Below, in pieces: positions 13,601 to 24,379 of a DNA stretch of 64,000 nt. The notes beneath the pieces were generated by a model, which saw nothing but the letters and a program-made list of their open reading frames with translations, did not search any database and was not told the DNA's origin. Source of the stretch: Erythrocercus mccallii. Lineage: Eukaryota; Chordata; Aves; Passeriformes; Dicruridae. The position numbers were made by a program, and so were the translations under genes. Position 1 is the first letter of the stretch. Every line of letters starts with the position of its first letter. The DNA is taken from the NCBI GenBank assembly GCA_013397435.1, contig VZRG01001686.1, forward strand, positions 5,105-69,104, written 5' to 3'.

Positions 13601-13861
13601 AATGTAGTTCAACACATTATCAAAAGCATCTGGCTCACAAAAGTCGAGCTGAAACACTGACTGAGACTCATTCTCCTTATTTGTGAACAGAGTCTGGAAG
13701 TATTCACTGCTGGCAGCCAGAACGTTCTTATGAGCTCGGAATTTCTGGTCTCCTACAATCAGCACAACGTCACACAGCTGTCCCTTGAGACGCTCCTCAT
13801 TCAGGGTGCTCAGGAGGGAAATGGCATGTGCTGGATTTATGTAATGCAAGAGCCCCTCCAT
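10685..13861 (-). CDS. ZBTB21: ZBTB21, BTB and C2H2 zinc-finger transcriptional repressor (complete coding exon)
   Basis: A single open frame of 1058 codons starts MEGLLHYINPAHAISLL, the known ZBTB21 N-terminus, and is close to the human length. The BTB/POZ domain (about residues 1-120) includes CDVVLIVGDQKFRAHKNVL. Nine C2H2 or C2HC fingers lie near residues 540-563, 568-591, 662-684, 713-735, 739-760, 764-787, 902-925, 930-952 and 1035-1057; the fourth, fifth and seventh end in Cys. Between them are a basic KRRFQ...KKLK segment, SUMO-type sites (IKTEP near K431, QIKEEP after 865), a CtBP-type PEDLS motif (859-863) and a proline run near 990. The frame extends 25 codons further upstream, but a splice acceptor (TTTTTCAG) ends at 13875, so MEGLL is chosen as the start with 13 bases of 5'UTR (13862-13874) in this exon. 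Expected role: nuclear DNA-binding repressor that dimerises through BTB. No frameshift or lost zinc ligand was seen. Confidence 0.97.
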   Translation of the reverse strand: MEGLLHYINPAHAISLLSTLNEERLKGQLCDVVLIVGDQKFRAHKNVLAASSEYFQTLFTNKENESQSVFQLDFCEPDAFDNVLNYIYSSSLFIEKGSLAAVQELGYSLGISFLTNIVSKSPQAPFPSCPIKKVLYQDEDESSSQKRSVIVCQNRIEAQAKSVNQTQHDLSHTPKPSPSVAVKASSRPQATKPTETLHSLSLTERRWLKEGPVSYTKVHETSGTVEDQSRGALAKRSMVLPQMSLAEKEMAGGEPGSSAQLLRGKVAEMSLKRPRPPVLSLRGAAESTFLLREAGRGNGQGEDRNLLYYSRLGLVIPSSGSGPENQSIDRSGPLVKSLLRRSLSMDSQVPIYSPSVDLKPAQVSSCSSPGTNDSQKTFSVASQKSSSKESSEKSALDEKPQVIHPHRLRSFSASQSTDREVASPLSEVRIKTEPSSPLSDPAEIIRVTVGDASASANKDFAFKTEDDRKEPSRLPVKRRFQDDRRLLFKKLKVDEQGSPGSEENFEEGLSPTHLDADFPDSDVSKEEYSEMEEARPNKKFKCKHCLKIFRSTAGLHRHVNMYHNPEKPYACDICHKRFHTNFKVWTHCQTQHGIVKNPSPASSSHTLLDEKFQRKLIDIVREREIKKALIVKLRRGKQSFQGQSASQAQQVIKRNLRSRTKGAYICTYCGKAYRFLSQFKQHIKMHPGEKPIGGNKAPKQKDHIHIENAVANKEVYQCRLCNAKLSSLIEQGNHERLCRNATVCPYCSLRFSSPELKHEHESKCEYKKLTCLECMRTFKSSFSIWRHQVEVHNQNTMAPSENFSLPLMDHNGEITSSSRLPPQSESNKMNNFVAAKEDGVFSDSSEQINFDSEDSSCLPEDLSVSKQFKIQIKEEPADDIEDEVTETNREPKDVVSKKDPSLWPCEKCGKIFTLRKQLERHQELLCSVKPFICHVCNKAFRTNFRLWSHFQSHMSQAAEESTNKEPEICPPANSPSPPPLPPPPPLPKIQPLEPDSPTGLPESSGTTEKLFVPQESDTLFYHAPPLSAITFKRQYMCKLCHRTFKTAFSLWSHEQTHN

Positions 13862-14140
13862 GATTCTGATGTCCCTGAAAAAGAACAACAAAGCTGTAGG
13901 TTGCCTTATACAAACTGTTAGAGACAAAGTAAACACATCTCCCGTACTTTTTAAACTGGCTAACCCACCATCAAACAGCGATTAAAGAAACAGTTTGTGT
14001 GGAAAAAAGGTTTGGGAATGAAAACACCACTGGTAGCTTGAAAAAAGCACAGACATAAGAACCAGTTCATCTGCCCACTTTCAAATATCCTTTTAATTGC
14101 TAATTTTACACCAAGAACATTACACCTAACTAACTGGGGG

Positions 14141-14184
14141 ATGGATGGATGGATGGATGGATGGATGGATGGATGGATGGATGG
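14141..14184. repeat. (ATGG)11 tetranucleotide microsatellite
   Basis: Eleven uninterrupted ATGG units (CCAT on the minus strand), about 270 bp inside the ZBTB21 5' intron from the coding exon. A perfect array of this length is likely to be polymorphic. Confidence 0.97.
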
Positions 14185-17100
14185 GCTGTGTTCTCTTCCT
14201 ATAATACACTTCTCCACAGAGAGGAACAATTCAATCATTTCACTCTTGATCATCTCTTTTTCTGCTTCAGCTTTATGAAGATCTATCTTGACAACTGGAT
14301 TGATAAACTCTTGGATCAGGTATCTAAAGCTTAGTTACAGCAACTCACCTTTCTGAGGCTAAGCAACTCTGACAGTCTCCTGCTGACTAGACAAATTAAG
14401 GGGGTTTTGTTGTCACTTTTAATAGGATGATGGAAAGGGCATTAATACTGGGAAGGGGAAAGGAAACGGGATTATTGTCTGTAATCTAAATTCATCATGT
14501 TTACTTATGCTTAATAAGTGCTGTTAATATCTACTTCTAGCTGTATGTGTCACTTAAAACTGCACTGGCAGGATCTGGTTTCTGGGAAATGTCAGTTTTC
14601 ACTGAAGTATCCCTGCATTGCTTTGCTTAGGACAAAAAGCAATCAGAGAACTGGAATCCCCGTTTCATTCATTAGCATTAGAGCACTTTATGCCCACAAC
14701 CCATACATCTGAGGAACAGTTACCCTTGGCTGCATCCAAGAGTACAATAAGCACAAATTAAGCTGCAGTGCAGAAATCTCCATGATCCATAAGCTTCAAA
14801 ACACAGCCCACTCCATACTGCAGGATGTCTTGGTAACTCAGTATACTGCTCCTGATGAGAGCTTAACGAAAGAAGATAACCAGGTTTTAAGTTAAACAAA
14901 GAACTTCTATGGCAGGAGTTGCAATTTATCTGTGCATAAGAACATGGAGAAGTCAACAGTAATAAATGACCTTATTTTTTTCATAGACACTCTCTACCTC
15001 CATGGTGGTTGTAAATAAATCAATGAGGTGTCTGTTAAAAGCAACTCTATTATTTTTACAGCTGATTTGAGACACTACTTTTTAGTTTCATTTGTACATG
15101 ATGCATGCAATTACAACAAAAAGGGTCCACTGTTCATCAGCTTACAAGCAAAACTGTAAAGTTTATCAAAATAAAAAAAAACAATACTGAGAAGCTATAA
15201 CCCCATGGTTAATAAATGAGGATGGTAAATCTTAAAACTGATGGGTATAAATAAATGATCAAAGTCTAAATTGCTATTATTGAAAAATGACTTGAAGGAT
15301 GCTTCATGCAGTGTCTCAGGGCACTGATCATATCAAGGACTGAGCTACCATTGTACACCTAAAAATACCAAATGAGTTCATAGTGACATGGCAACAGAAA
15401 AACCAGAATGCTGTTTCCCCACCAGATCAGTCTTTACTGAGTATTTCAGTGCCTTGCAGTATCATTTCATAAACACTAATCTATCCTTAATTCACCTTAG
15501 ATAGCTATAATGCATAATTCCCCCACACCTCCATCTATAAAAAGCAGTGCAGTCAATCTTCATTCGAGAAAGCAATCTGGTTTGTTTTGCTTTCTATGTT
15601 TTACTTAAGAATACTGGGAGGATGGAGGTGGACATGTGAGGATAGTGGTTCATTACCCTCCTTCTTTGTGGATGCCACTGCAATTTAAAGCGGCAGAGTG
15701 TGACTGGTCCTAATCAGTTTCATGGTCTGAGCACCCATTAACAGTTACAGAGTTATAAGTGCTCCAGGAGGGCATCTTTCCCTTCACCTGGAAGAAAGTG
15801 AGTTTGCAAACTCAAGTGATTCCTCTGGGATGCAAGCTGCATAAGGTAAATGGAGGTAGCAGATCAACAGAGCTTAGGAAACTTCCACTGTGGTGTAGAG
15901 ACACCCAATAGAAGCCGCTGCATAACCCACACTTCAAGGACACAGTGGAAATAGAGTGTATTAGTCAAATGTTTTGAAATATTTCAAGATCTTTCATTTT
16001 AATCTGCTTTCCCCTTGTGTTTTTAAAACTGGCAGAATAAACACCATATAATTACTATGTGTCCCTCTGCCCACCTAACACAGCAGTGCAGTGTAACCAG
16101 TAGAGTGTGGTGTAAAATCTGCAGGATTAAAGCAGAATCCTACAGGCACCCATCCTTCTGGCCACAGTTTCCTTCTTCATTCCTACAACAACTGCAATTC
16201 ATCCCATTAAACACTGCAGACATAAACATCCCTCCCTGCCATGCTCAGAGCACGGTGAAGGAGGCTCCAGCGCAATATAACTCTGTCACTTTAACAGTGA
16301 CCAAGGCTGCAACGTACACAAATGGCAAAGGACCAAATCAATCCTCCGAAGGCAGCTTTAATCCTGGTATTTCCTAATTCAAGCGCTTGACTTTCAGCTT
16401 AATAGCCTTTAGACACAACAGGCAGAAATTAAACAAACAATAGAGAGAAACACACCAGAACTGTTTTGCAGAACCATTTTAAGACATTTACCCAGATCAC
16501 GTGAAAGCCTGAAATACTTAAGAGGTAGAAAAAAACATCAAGCCAAAGAATACCTGAGTCAGAGTACAATGTGTTAAAATTTCACTACATGAACACTTTT
16601 CAGTACCAAAGTTGATCCAAGTCATCCCTGCTCTCTTGTGTTCATCTTACCTGCACACTGCAGGTCACTCCTCCTTCAGCAGTGCCAGTACAAATATTTG
16701 CAGGCCCGTATGACGTAGCAGAACAGACAATAAACAAGCCTGCAACATTATTTCTTTTCAAACGCTGGTCAGTATTTATAGTGAGCTATTGCATTGGCAT
16801 AACTGAAGAGGCAGCAATAGGAACAGCCATAGGAGGACAAGAACTGGTTCTCCAAAGCTAGTGCTTGGCTGCCTGTGCTCAGCCCCACACAAAAGCTTCC
16901 CTGGCACCGTGTGTAGATACAGAACTCTGGCAGTTTCCTGTAATACCAGATTTGGTTCCAGGTGTTTGAGTACTCCAGCTTCTCAGCTGGAGATTGTTTT
17001 GTGATTAGCTACCTAAGATCTTTCCTCCAGATAATCTGCTTTTATTCTCTCTGGTTTTTTCCCAGCCACCTTCACTACTGAACTGGAAACAAAGTTTTCT

Positions 17101-17306
17101 TCTTTTCTTCCATGATGTTCAGGTGACATCATGGAAACAGCAGGAGCACATCAGAAAATCTCCCACTGTCTGTATGCAAGTGCCTCATGCCACAGCACCT
17201 GCTGGTCCTCAGGAGGAACAGTGACTAAATTTAGACTCCAGATGCAGGAAGGGCCAGTGCAGCAGGAACCTTTGGAAGGCCAAGAAGAGATTTTAGTGTC
17301 AGCCTT

Positions 17307-17750
17307 CACAGAATCACAGAATGGGTCAGGCTGGAAGGAACCACAGTGGGTCATCTGGTCCAACCTCCCTGCTCAAGCAGGGTCACCCCAGAGCACACGG
17401 CACAGGATTGTGTCCAGATGGTTATGGAATATCTCCAGTGAGGGAGACTCCACACCCTCTCTGGACAATCTGTCCAAGTTCTCATCACTGCACAGGGAAG
17501 AAGTTCTTCCTCATGTTCAGGTGGAACTTCCCGGGTATCATTTCTGCCCATTGCCTCTTGTCCCATTGCTGGGCACCACGGAGCAGAGCCTGGTCCATCC
17601 TCTTGACACCTCCCCTTTAGATATTTACATACATTACTGAGGTCCCCTCTCAGTCACCCCTTCTCCAGGCTGAACAGGCCCAGCTCACTGAGCCTTCCCT
17701 CATAAGAGAGATCCTCTAATCCCCTCCTTCAACAGCCCTCCACTGATCTC
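17307..17750 (-). mobile_element. CR1 LINE, antisense fragment
   Basis: It starts on the plus strand with CACAGAATCACAGAATGG, the reverse complement of the CR1 terminus. It continues with the subfamily-type block GGTCCAACCTCCCTGCTCAA, GAGACTCCACACCCTCTCTGG, GAAGTTCTTCCTCATGTTCA and TTCTCCAGGCTGAACAGGCC. The element is therefore sense on the minus strand, like ZBTB21, about 440 bp long and 5'-truncated. It resembles the copy at 24062-24370 more than the other copies. Frames of 70-169 codons over it are repeat artefacts. Confidence 0.93.
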
Positions 17751-19347
17751 AGAAAACTAGATTTCAAAAGCCTAAGTACCATAGTTGGTATAAAATTGTT
17801 TTTATTTTATATTTTGAACCAGGATAGAAAAAGATGCCTCTACTATTTCAAAACACTTTTTGTAAAATAAAAGAAATCCCATGAAAGCTCTTCACAAGGG
17901 AAGGGTGAAAAAGCTTAATCTTAGGCCCAACAGTTTCTTGATCTTCAGCAGCAATCTCCCTTTGAAGTGGTAGCTCCCCTTCCTCTCCTCTGTTCCTTAC
18001 TCTCACATCTCCCAGCCCTGTGCTATTCTCCCCTTCCTTTCCCCAGCTCTGCTGCCCATTTGATCTCCCAGTGAGTTGATTCAACTCTTTAAAATTAAGC
18101 AGGAGACAAACAGATAAACAAAATCATTCCAGATCTTTAAATGTTTGCTGTTTTCTAGGATAGGGAGCTTAATCAGCTCACTGAAAGGTCAAATGAGCAT
18201 CAGGGTTCCAGCAAGAGAAGCCATGCACCTGCCCATTCTCTGTCAGCAAGTTGTTCCATCAGCTTCCTCCATCTGAAATTTCACCTTTAGAAACAACGGA
18301 GCCACCGACCTTACAGCTGAAACTTTACAGACAGAACCAGGCAGAAATTTATGTGTGGTTTCAGTGTAACAGCTACACCCTCCAAGTACATGAGCAACTA
18401 GGAGATGTTGATATTGCCTTCTGACTTCCATGATAAGGAAATCACTGTCAGCTAAAGCTCCATTAACAGTGTGCTGGGGGGCAGTGGGAAAGGTGATGTC
18501 CTGAAACCCTCAATGAGATAAAATATTGCTGCAAGGAGGTGCCAGGGCTGTGAGGAAGTGCAGGCTGAAGTAGAAAATACGAGGATGGAGGAGGAAACAC
18601 ACAGAAGAGACAGAGACTGAACAGGGGTTTAAACAGGGAAACACAACAAGCATGGCAGGGACAAACCCACTAAAGAAAGCAAAGCAGATTATAAGACTGA
18701 GCCAAAAAATACAAGTGACTGGGGCATCCCCCAGAAAATGCAGGAATGTTGCATTCGAGTGCTTTCCTGAGGATCTGATGGCTCTGACAATTCTGGTGCT
18801 ATTTCAGACACCGGAAGAGTAGAGAGTTCCCATGCTTGTCACAGTCCAGATGAAAAACGAACCTACACTGCTTAAGCTGCTACTCAAGGACCACCCCATG
18901 CTGGATTTTATGATTTGAGCTTGACAACAGTTTATAAAATGTCTCTTCTCCCATCAACAGCCTATACCCCTATATACCCCCAAAACCTGTAGACAGACGC
19001 TGCAAACCCACATAGGAATATTTGCATTTCTATAATCTTTTTCTATCTATAAACTTAAATAATCTCTTGCTGCAAGTTTAGGGATTCTGTCTTCCCAGAT
19101 TTAATGAAATGATATCTCACTGTTATTGCTGTTTCCCACTGCAGACAGCACTGTGAACTTTCTCCATGAAGACAAATGTTTCTCATTTCCAATAGGTCAG
19201 CAGCACAGAGAGGTTCACTGGTATGAAGCCAGGCATAAAATCAGATAAATAACATGCTCGCTAGTGTGTGAAATTGATGGACTAATTTCTATCTATTTAT
19301 CCTCCACATATAAAAGCAGAAATTTAGGGAGAGAAAAAGAAATTTTA

Positions 19348-19560
19348 TAATCACAGAATGGTTTGGGAAGGGACCTTAAAGATCATCCAGTTCTAAGCCC
19401 CCTGCCATGGGCAGGGACACCTCCCACTAGACCAGATTCCTCAGAGCTCCCAACCTGGCCTTGAACACTTCCAGAAATGGGGCAACCTTTGCCAGTACCT
19501 CACCACCCTCACAGTAAAGAATTTTTTTCTCATTATCTAATCTAAACCTACTCTCAGTTT
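19348..19560 (-). mobile_element. CR1 LINE, antisense 3'-end fragment
   Basis: Plus-strand order is TCACAGAATGGTTTGGGAAG, GGACCTTAAAGATCATCCAG, CCCCTGCCATGGGCAGGGAC, CAACCTGGCCTTGAACACTT, then a degraded CTAATCTAAACCTACTCTCA. This is the reverse complement of a CR1 3' end, so the element is sense on the minus strand, within the ZBTB21 5' intron. Confidence 0.92.
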
Positions 19561-20572
19561 GAATATTCTGCACTCTATTTTGCCCTATGCTCTAGACAAA
19601 TAATTAGCAGTTACCCTGACACAGACATGAAATTCACTTAGAAATTAGAGGCTACTTTTCACATTCAGATCATACCCTCAGTTTCGTGTGCTGACACTTA
19701 AAATAGCTCCCCCTGACGTGCAGCAAACTACAGAATGTCAGAGTACAAAGCTCCTCTTGTCATTCCCATTCTTGTTCACAATCCAGCAGCAGCTCAGGGT
19801 GCAATTTCATCTTACTCTCAGAGCAGTCCAAGGAGGGATTGCTCCTGCAAGGAGCAGCCCGTGTCTCCTCCCTCTCCGAGGAACGGCTGCCTTGTGTCAG
19901 AGCAGGAGCAGATCCAGCTACAGGATGGAAGGGACAGGGCAGGGAAATGCTGGCTGGGAGCTCTCAAAGCTCTTCCTGAAACATTCAGTGAAGATTAAAT
20001 CACATCACACACAATTCGATAAGTCATTTGTCCTGGCCTCCATGCCTCGACTAAAAGGTGTATAACTCAGCATCCAAATTGCTGTAAATTAAATCAAAAT
20101 ATTAAAAAGCTTAAAAAGAACTTTCCCTGGGAGTTCTTTGTCTTTCATTTCCTTGAAATGTTTGTTTTGTAATGCAAAATACAAAGCAACATTTACTTTG
20201 TAATATTGCAAATAAACTCTCTGATGGGACCAGTCTGAAAGGCTTGACAGCTGTCAAATTTAAACACCTACAGAAATCTCATCCCCAGAAATGTTTCTTG
20301 TCATTTTTTTTGTAAGAGATGCATGAAATTTGAAGAATTGTAGGCCAAATGTGTACATTTGTACTATTTCTACAGGTTGACTCTACTGTTTTATTGGCAA
20401 TGCTGAAATATACTTATCAAATGGAATAATACTCAGCCATCTGCTTTACTAGATGAGACACATTAACTGGCCTAATTCACAATAACAACTTGTTTACATA
20501 CAGCTTTTAATTTTGCTGGTGTAGTAAAAATGACAAACCCTAATTGTGGCCATATATCTATTACTATGAAGG

Positions 20573-20694
20573 TTTCTATTTCTGTTCTTCTATTTAATTA
20601 TTTTCTATTTCTATTATTCTATATGATATATATACTATTTCTATTATTCTATTGATTAATTCTATTTCTGTTAGTCTATTTCTATTACTTTTTA
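20573..20694. repeat. Degenerate TTCTATT(A/T)-rich simple repeat
   Basis: Imperfect iterations of TTCTATTTCTATTA-like units with interspersed ATAT stretches make this a decayed low-complexity tract in the ZBTB21 intron. No coding or RNA signal is seen in it. Confidence 0.75.
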
Positions 20695-21734
20695 TGGGCA
20701 CAGCGTATTTTGGATGGGAAGAGAAGCCACATGTCCATGTAGGTACTTTTCTAGCAACAGAATAGTGTTTACACTAAAGTTTCTTTAAGAAAATGCGACA
20801 AGAGGGGCAAAGGTCATATATTTCACCTGAAAAATGCAGAACATAAAAGCTGAGCGTAAAAAAATTGCCAAGTGAGAAAGTTGCAATTCAGGGAATGCAG
20901 ATATCTTCCTCCCACTGAAGGCATCCAAAGAAAATGTCATTCAGCCATCATTGATTCTGGCCAAGATACTGGGAAGATGACACAGAAAAGAGGAAAGACA
21001 ACAGCAATTCTATCTAAGTTTTACCTTAAAATATTTACAAGCTCATGTATAGTATGTAGAAGATTTTCAGTTTACTCCAAGTCCACAAGTAATTGAAGGT
21101 AGGCTGTATCTTACATAGCTAAAAAAATTAATTTAAAAATCCAGCTCCATGAACAAAACCAGCGTATTTTCTTTAATCATCAAAAGTATTTATGAGAATG
21201 GAGATAGTCATATTTTTACTGAAATTCCAGGAAATTTGCCCCTTAACCTCAACAGCTGAAGGACTGTACTCAGAGTTATGTTTTGGTACAGAATAAAAAA
21301 ATTCCTTTTGGTTATGACAGACTGAGTGTGGCAGTGATTAGAAATTGCTGTAATTCTGCTGCTTTTCCTTCCATGGTTCTTATTTATATTAAAAGGGGCT
21401 TTGCGAGGCATATTTACTGTCCCAAGTACACTGTTTTTTAGAGGTGCTCTGAAGATACACACAAATGTGTCCAGAGCAGACTGTGAGTGGGTGGAGGGGA
21501 CACTCACTGTGCCCTGTGTCAGAACTGTCCCTGCAGTAACCACAGCTTGTCAGAGATTGATGAGAATGAATTGCAACCTAAATGTTACCCACACTGTTCA
21601 GTACTGAGGTAGGATAAGCCTTGGATAAGGAGATTAATGCTCCCAGACAAAAAAGGGAAAAATATTTCTTCCTTTCCCAAAGAATGCAATTTAATTGTAT
21701 ACAAATTACTATCAAAGGAAAAGTTTTGCAGCAT

Positions 21735-21737
<3 letters not shown>

Positions 21738-21775
<38 letters not shown>
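21738..21775. repeat. (AT)19 dinucleotide microsatellite
   Basis: Nineteen uninterrupted AT units, self-complementary and so able to form a cruciform, in the ZBTB21 intron. The alternating Ile-Tyr reading frames over it are artefacts of the repeat. Confidence 0.97.
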
Positions 21776-21778
<3 letters not shown>

Positions 21779-24061
21779 GCCAAAGGATTTTTTTCATCAC
21801 AGACTGCATGGAAAGAATTTGCACAAGAAAAATGTGGTGTTTCACTAAGCCTCAGAGGGAAAACCCCTCAACAATCAGGAGTAGGGGATTTTAAAACTTT
21901 TATTTCTGATGGACAGCAAGACTGATGAACTGATGGGAATGGAGATGGAAAGAGCTTAGGAAGATTGAAGACTTGCTCAATGCTTTCTTTCCTTGTTCAT
22001 AAAATATGCCTGACCTGTTCCAGAACAGCAAAATACATAAAGTAGTCAATAAGAAAAGACAACAAATTTCTTTTTTATTTCACTGCTGATTGAAAGAAAA
22101 TATAAGAGAACTGATGTCTTTGATATTATCAGTAGGTAAAAAAAATGGAAACACTACAGTATAAAGATTAATATTAAATTACAACAAACATTTGTGAAGG
22201 AACCTCCCCCTGCACAGAACACTTCTTTTAATGCAGGGCATATTGCAGTCTTTCCACTTGCAGCAAATCACTTTGCTGCTTCTAAAGACTTTTGTTGTTT
22301 TCTGTGGATCTCAGATCATTACATGAGACACTTCAAAATGAAGGCACTCAGTTGCTCAAAAGTTTAATGAGAGCTGAAATTGTTGCAACTGCAGCATGTG
22401 ACTCAGAGCATAGCCCCTCCCAGTGCATAACAAACCTTGTGCTGATTACAGCCCAACTTCCTCTCCCCTCTGAGTCCACACTTGGTCACACACTCAAGTT
22501 ACCACCATTCTGCAGATAAAGCAAATTTCAAAACCCTGAAAGCTACAGAGGGCTGGTTTTTACCAGTAACTGCTTCACGGATCCTGAAGTTCCAAACAGA
22601 ACAACTTCAACACAGTAAGAAAGCTCAAGGCTTTCTGCAAAGTTGTCCTTTTAAATCCAAATGTTGACCAGCTCCTAACTAATTTTGTGATCGGCCAACA
22701 CTGCAATGATCAGAGCACTTAATTCTCTGTGTGCAAGTATTCTCTAGCATCACACACAACTCCACATGAGCTCAGGAAACCTAATTTCTGAGTAATATCC
22801 AGCTTCCAGTGATCCAGAGGGTACTCAGTGTGAGAGGGATGTGGCAGAGCATCACCCTGGCACTTGGAACCTACACAGCAGGAACAGGAGGCACAGAAGT
22901 TCACATTTATCACTGAACGTATAGCACAAAAAGGACTTTGGGACCTTAAACTGCTGCCTGTTTTATATTCAATAAGAATGCTAGTATGTGCTAAAGGATA
23001 AGTTACCTTGAACATTAAAGCAGAATCAGGGGAGCTCACAAGCAGTGCAAAGCCCAAGGAAAACTGGTGTAGCTCTGCAGCTGAAAACTCCAGAGGTTCT
23101 AATCTGTGACATCTCCCTGCAAGCCCCTACTGAGGACATGTAAGTGACTGTTCTTGAAATGCTCACGATCCAGTCAGGACGGGTGGACTTTCCACAGGTA
23201 AACAAAATATTCTTAAAATTACAACTCTACAGCACATGGGTGAAACACACATCTGAAAGAAATAGATGTGGAATCCCCTTTCACCCAAGAGATGGCCACA
23301 TAATTTGGGGTTTTTTGCTAACAAGTTTTATAAAAACAGTTGCTTAAATTTGCTCCAAACATCCCCTCAAGAGGATCAGCATAATGCTGGTGGAAAATTT
23401 TAGTCAGAGCATTTTGTCAGTTTGAGCAAAGTCAGAACAGAACACTAAGCCTACACATAAAAGAGTACTAGAGTTACCTGTAGTGTGTATTTACTACTTC
23501 TGATTTAATATCAGAAGACTTCCTGCACAAAAATACATTTTAAAAAAATCTAGTTTCACATTAATTTATCGAAGGATAAAATATTAATTTTAATTTAACT
23601 GCAAGATATTCAGCGTATTCACAAAAAGCTCTGTGACTGTGTAATTCATGACAATCTCTTCTTGTATGTACAGCCTACCTACCTCTTACTTCCACTGCGA
23701 GTCCAACTACAAAAAAAAGGAAGAGCTACTAAAGCAATTGCTATTTAATTATTAAGATGAGCTTACTCAACACACACACATTCCACAATTATTTCCTGTG
23801 TAATAGTAACTACTTTAAGATTTTCTCCTTTTATTTACATGAGCCTCGTCCAATCTGAACATGACATCAGCTTGGACTTTACAGAAGATTGTAATAAAGT
23901 TCTCTCTGACAGCTGTGACCAGGTAGAACACCTTCCACAACTTTCTGCACAGGCACAGACCAGCACTGAAGATTTCCTCACCTGCCTGTGAAATGTGCTT
24001 CATCCTGCTGATGAATAATCCAGCTCAAGAGTGCTCGGACCAGCAAAGCCACACACTGTTT

Positions 24062-24370
24062 ACAGAACCACAGAATGGGCCAGGCTGGAAGGGACCACAG
24101 TGGGTCACGGGTCCCACCTCCCTGCTCAAGCAGGGCGATCCCAGAGCATATAGTACAGGATTGTGTCCAGATTCTGGAATATCTCCAGTGAAGGAGACTC
24201 CACAGCCTCTCTGAACAATCTGTCCAATGCTCAGTCACTGCACAGGAAAGTTCCTATGCTCAGGTGGGATTTCTGTGCGTCAGACTCTGCCCATTACCGG
24301 GCGCCACCGAAGCAGAGCCCGGTCCATCCTCTGACATCTCCCCTTTCTATACTGACAGACACTGCTGAGG
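24062..24370 (-). mobile_element. CR1 LINE, antisense fragment next to the ZBTB21 promoter
   Basis: The plus strand shows CAGAACCACAGAATGGGCCA, CTCCCTGCTCAAGCAGGG, ATATCTCCAGTGAAGGAGAC and CATCTCCCCTTTCTATA. This is the same CR1 type as 17307-17750, with extra internal decay. It is sense on the minus strand. It stops just before the GC-rich block starting near 24380, so it lies directly downstream of the presumed ZBTB21 first exon. Confidence 0.92.
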
Positions 24371-24379
24371 TTTGGTACC

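Noticed and set aside
13862..13936. A 25-codon N-terminal extension of ZBTB21 (starting MFTLSLTVCIRQ)
   Set aside because: It crosses a good minus-strand splice acceptor (TTTTTCAG) ending at 13875, and known ZBTB21 proteins start at MEGLLHYINPAHA, so the extension is intron read-through.
17131..17640. 169-codon plus-strand frame in the ZBTB21 intron
   Set aside because: Most of it is an antisense CR1 copy; repeat-derived.
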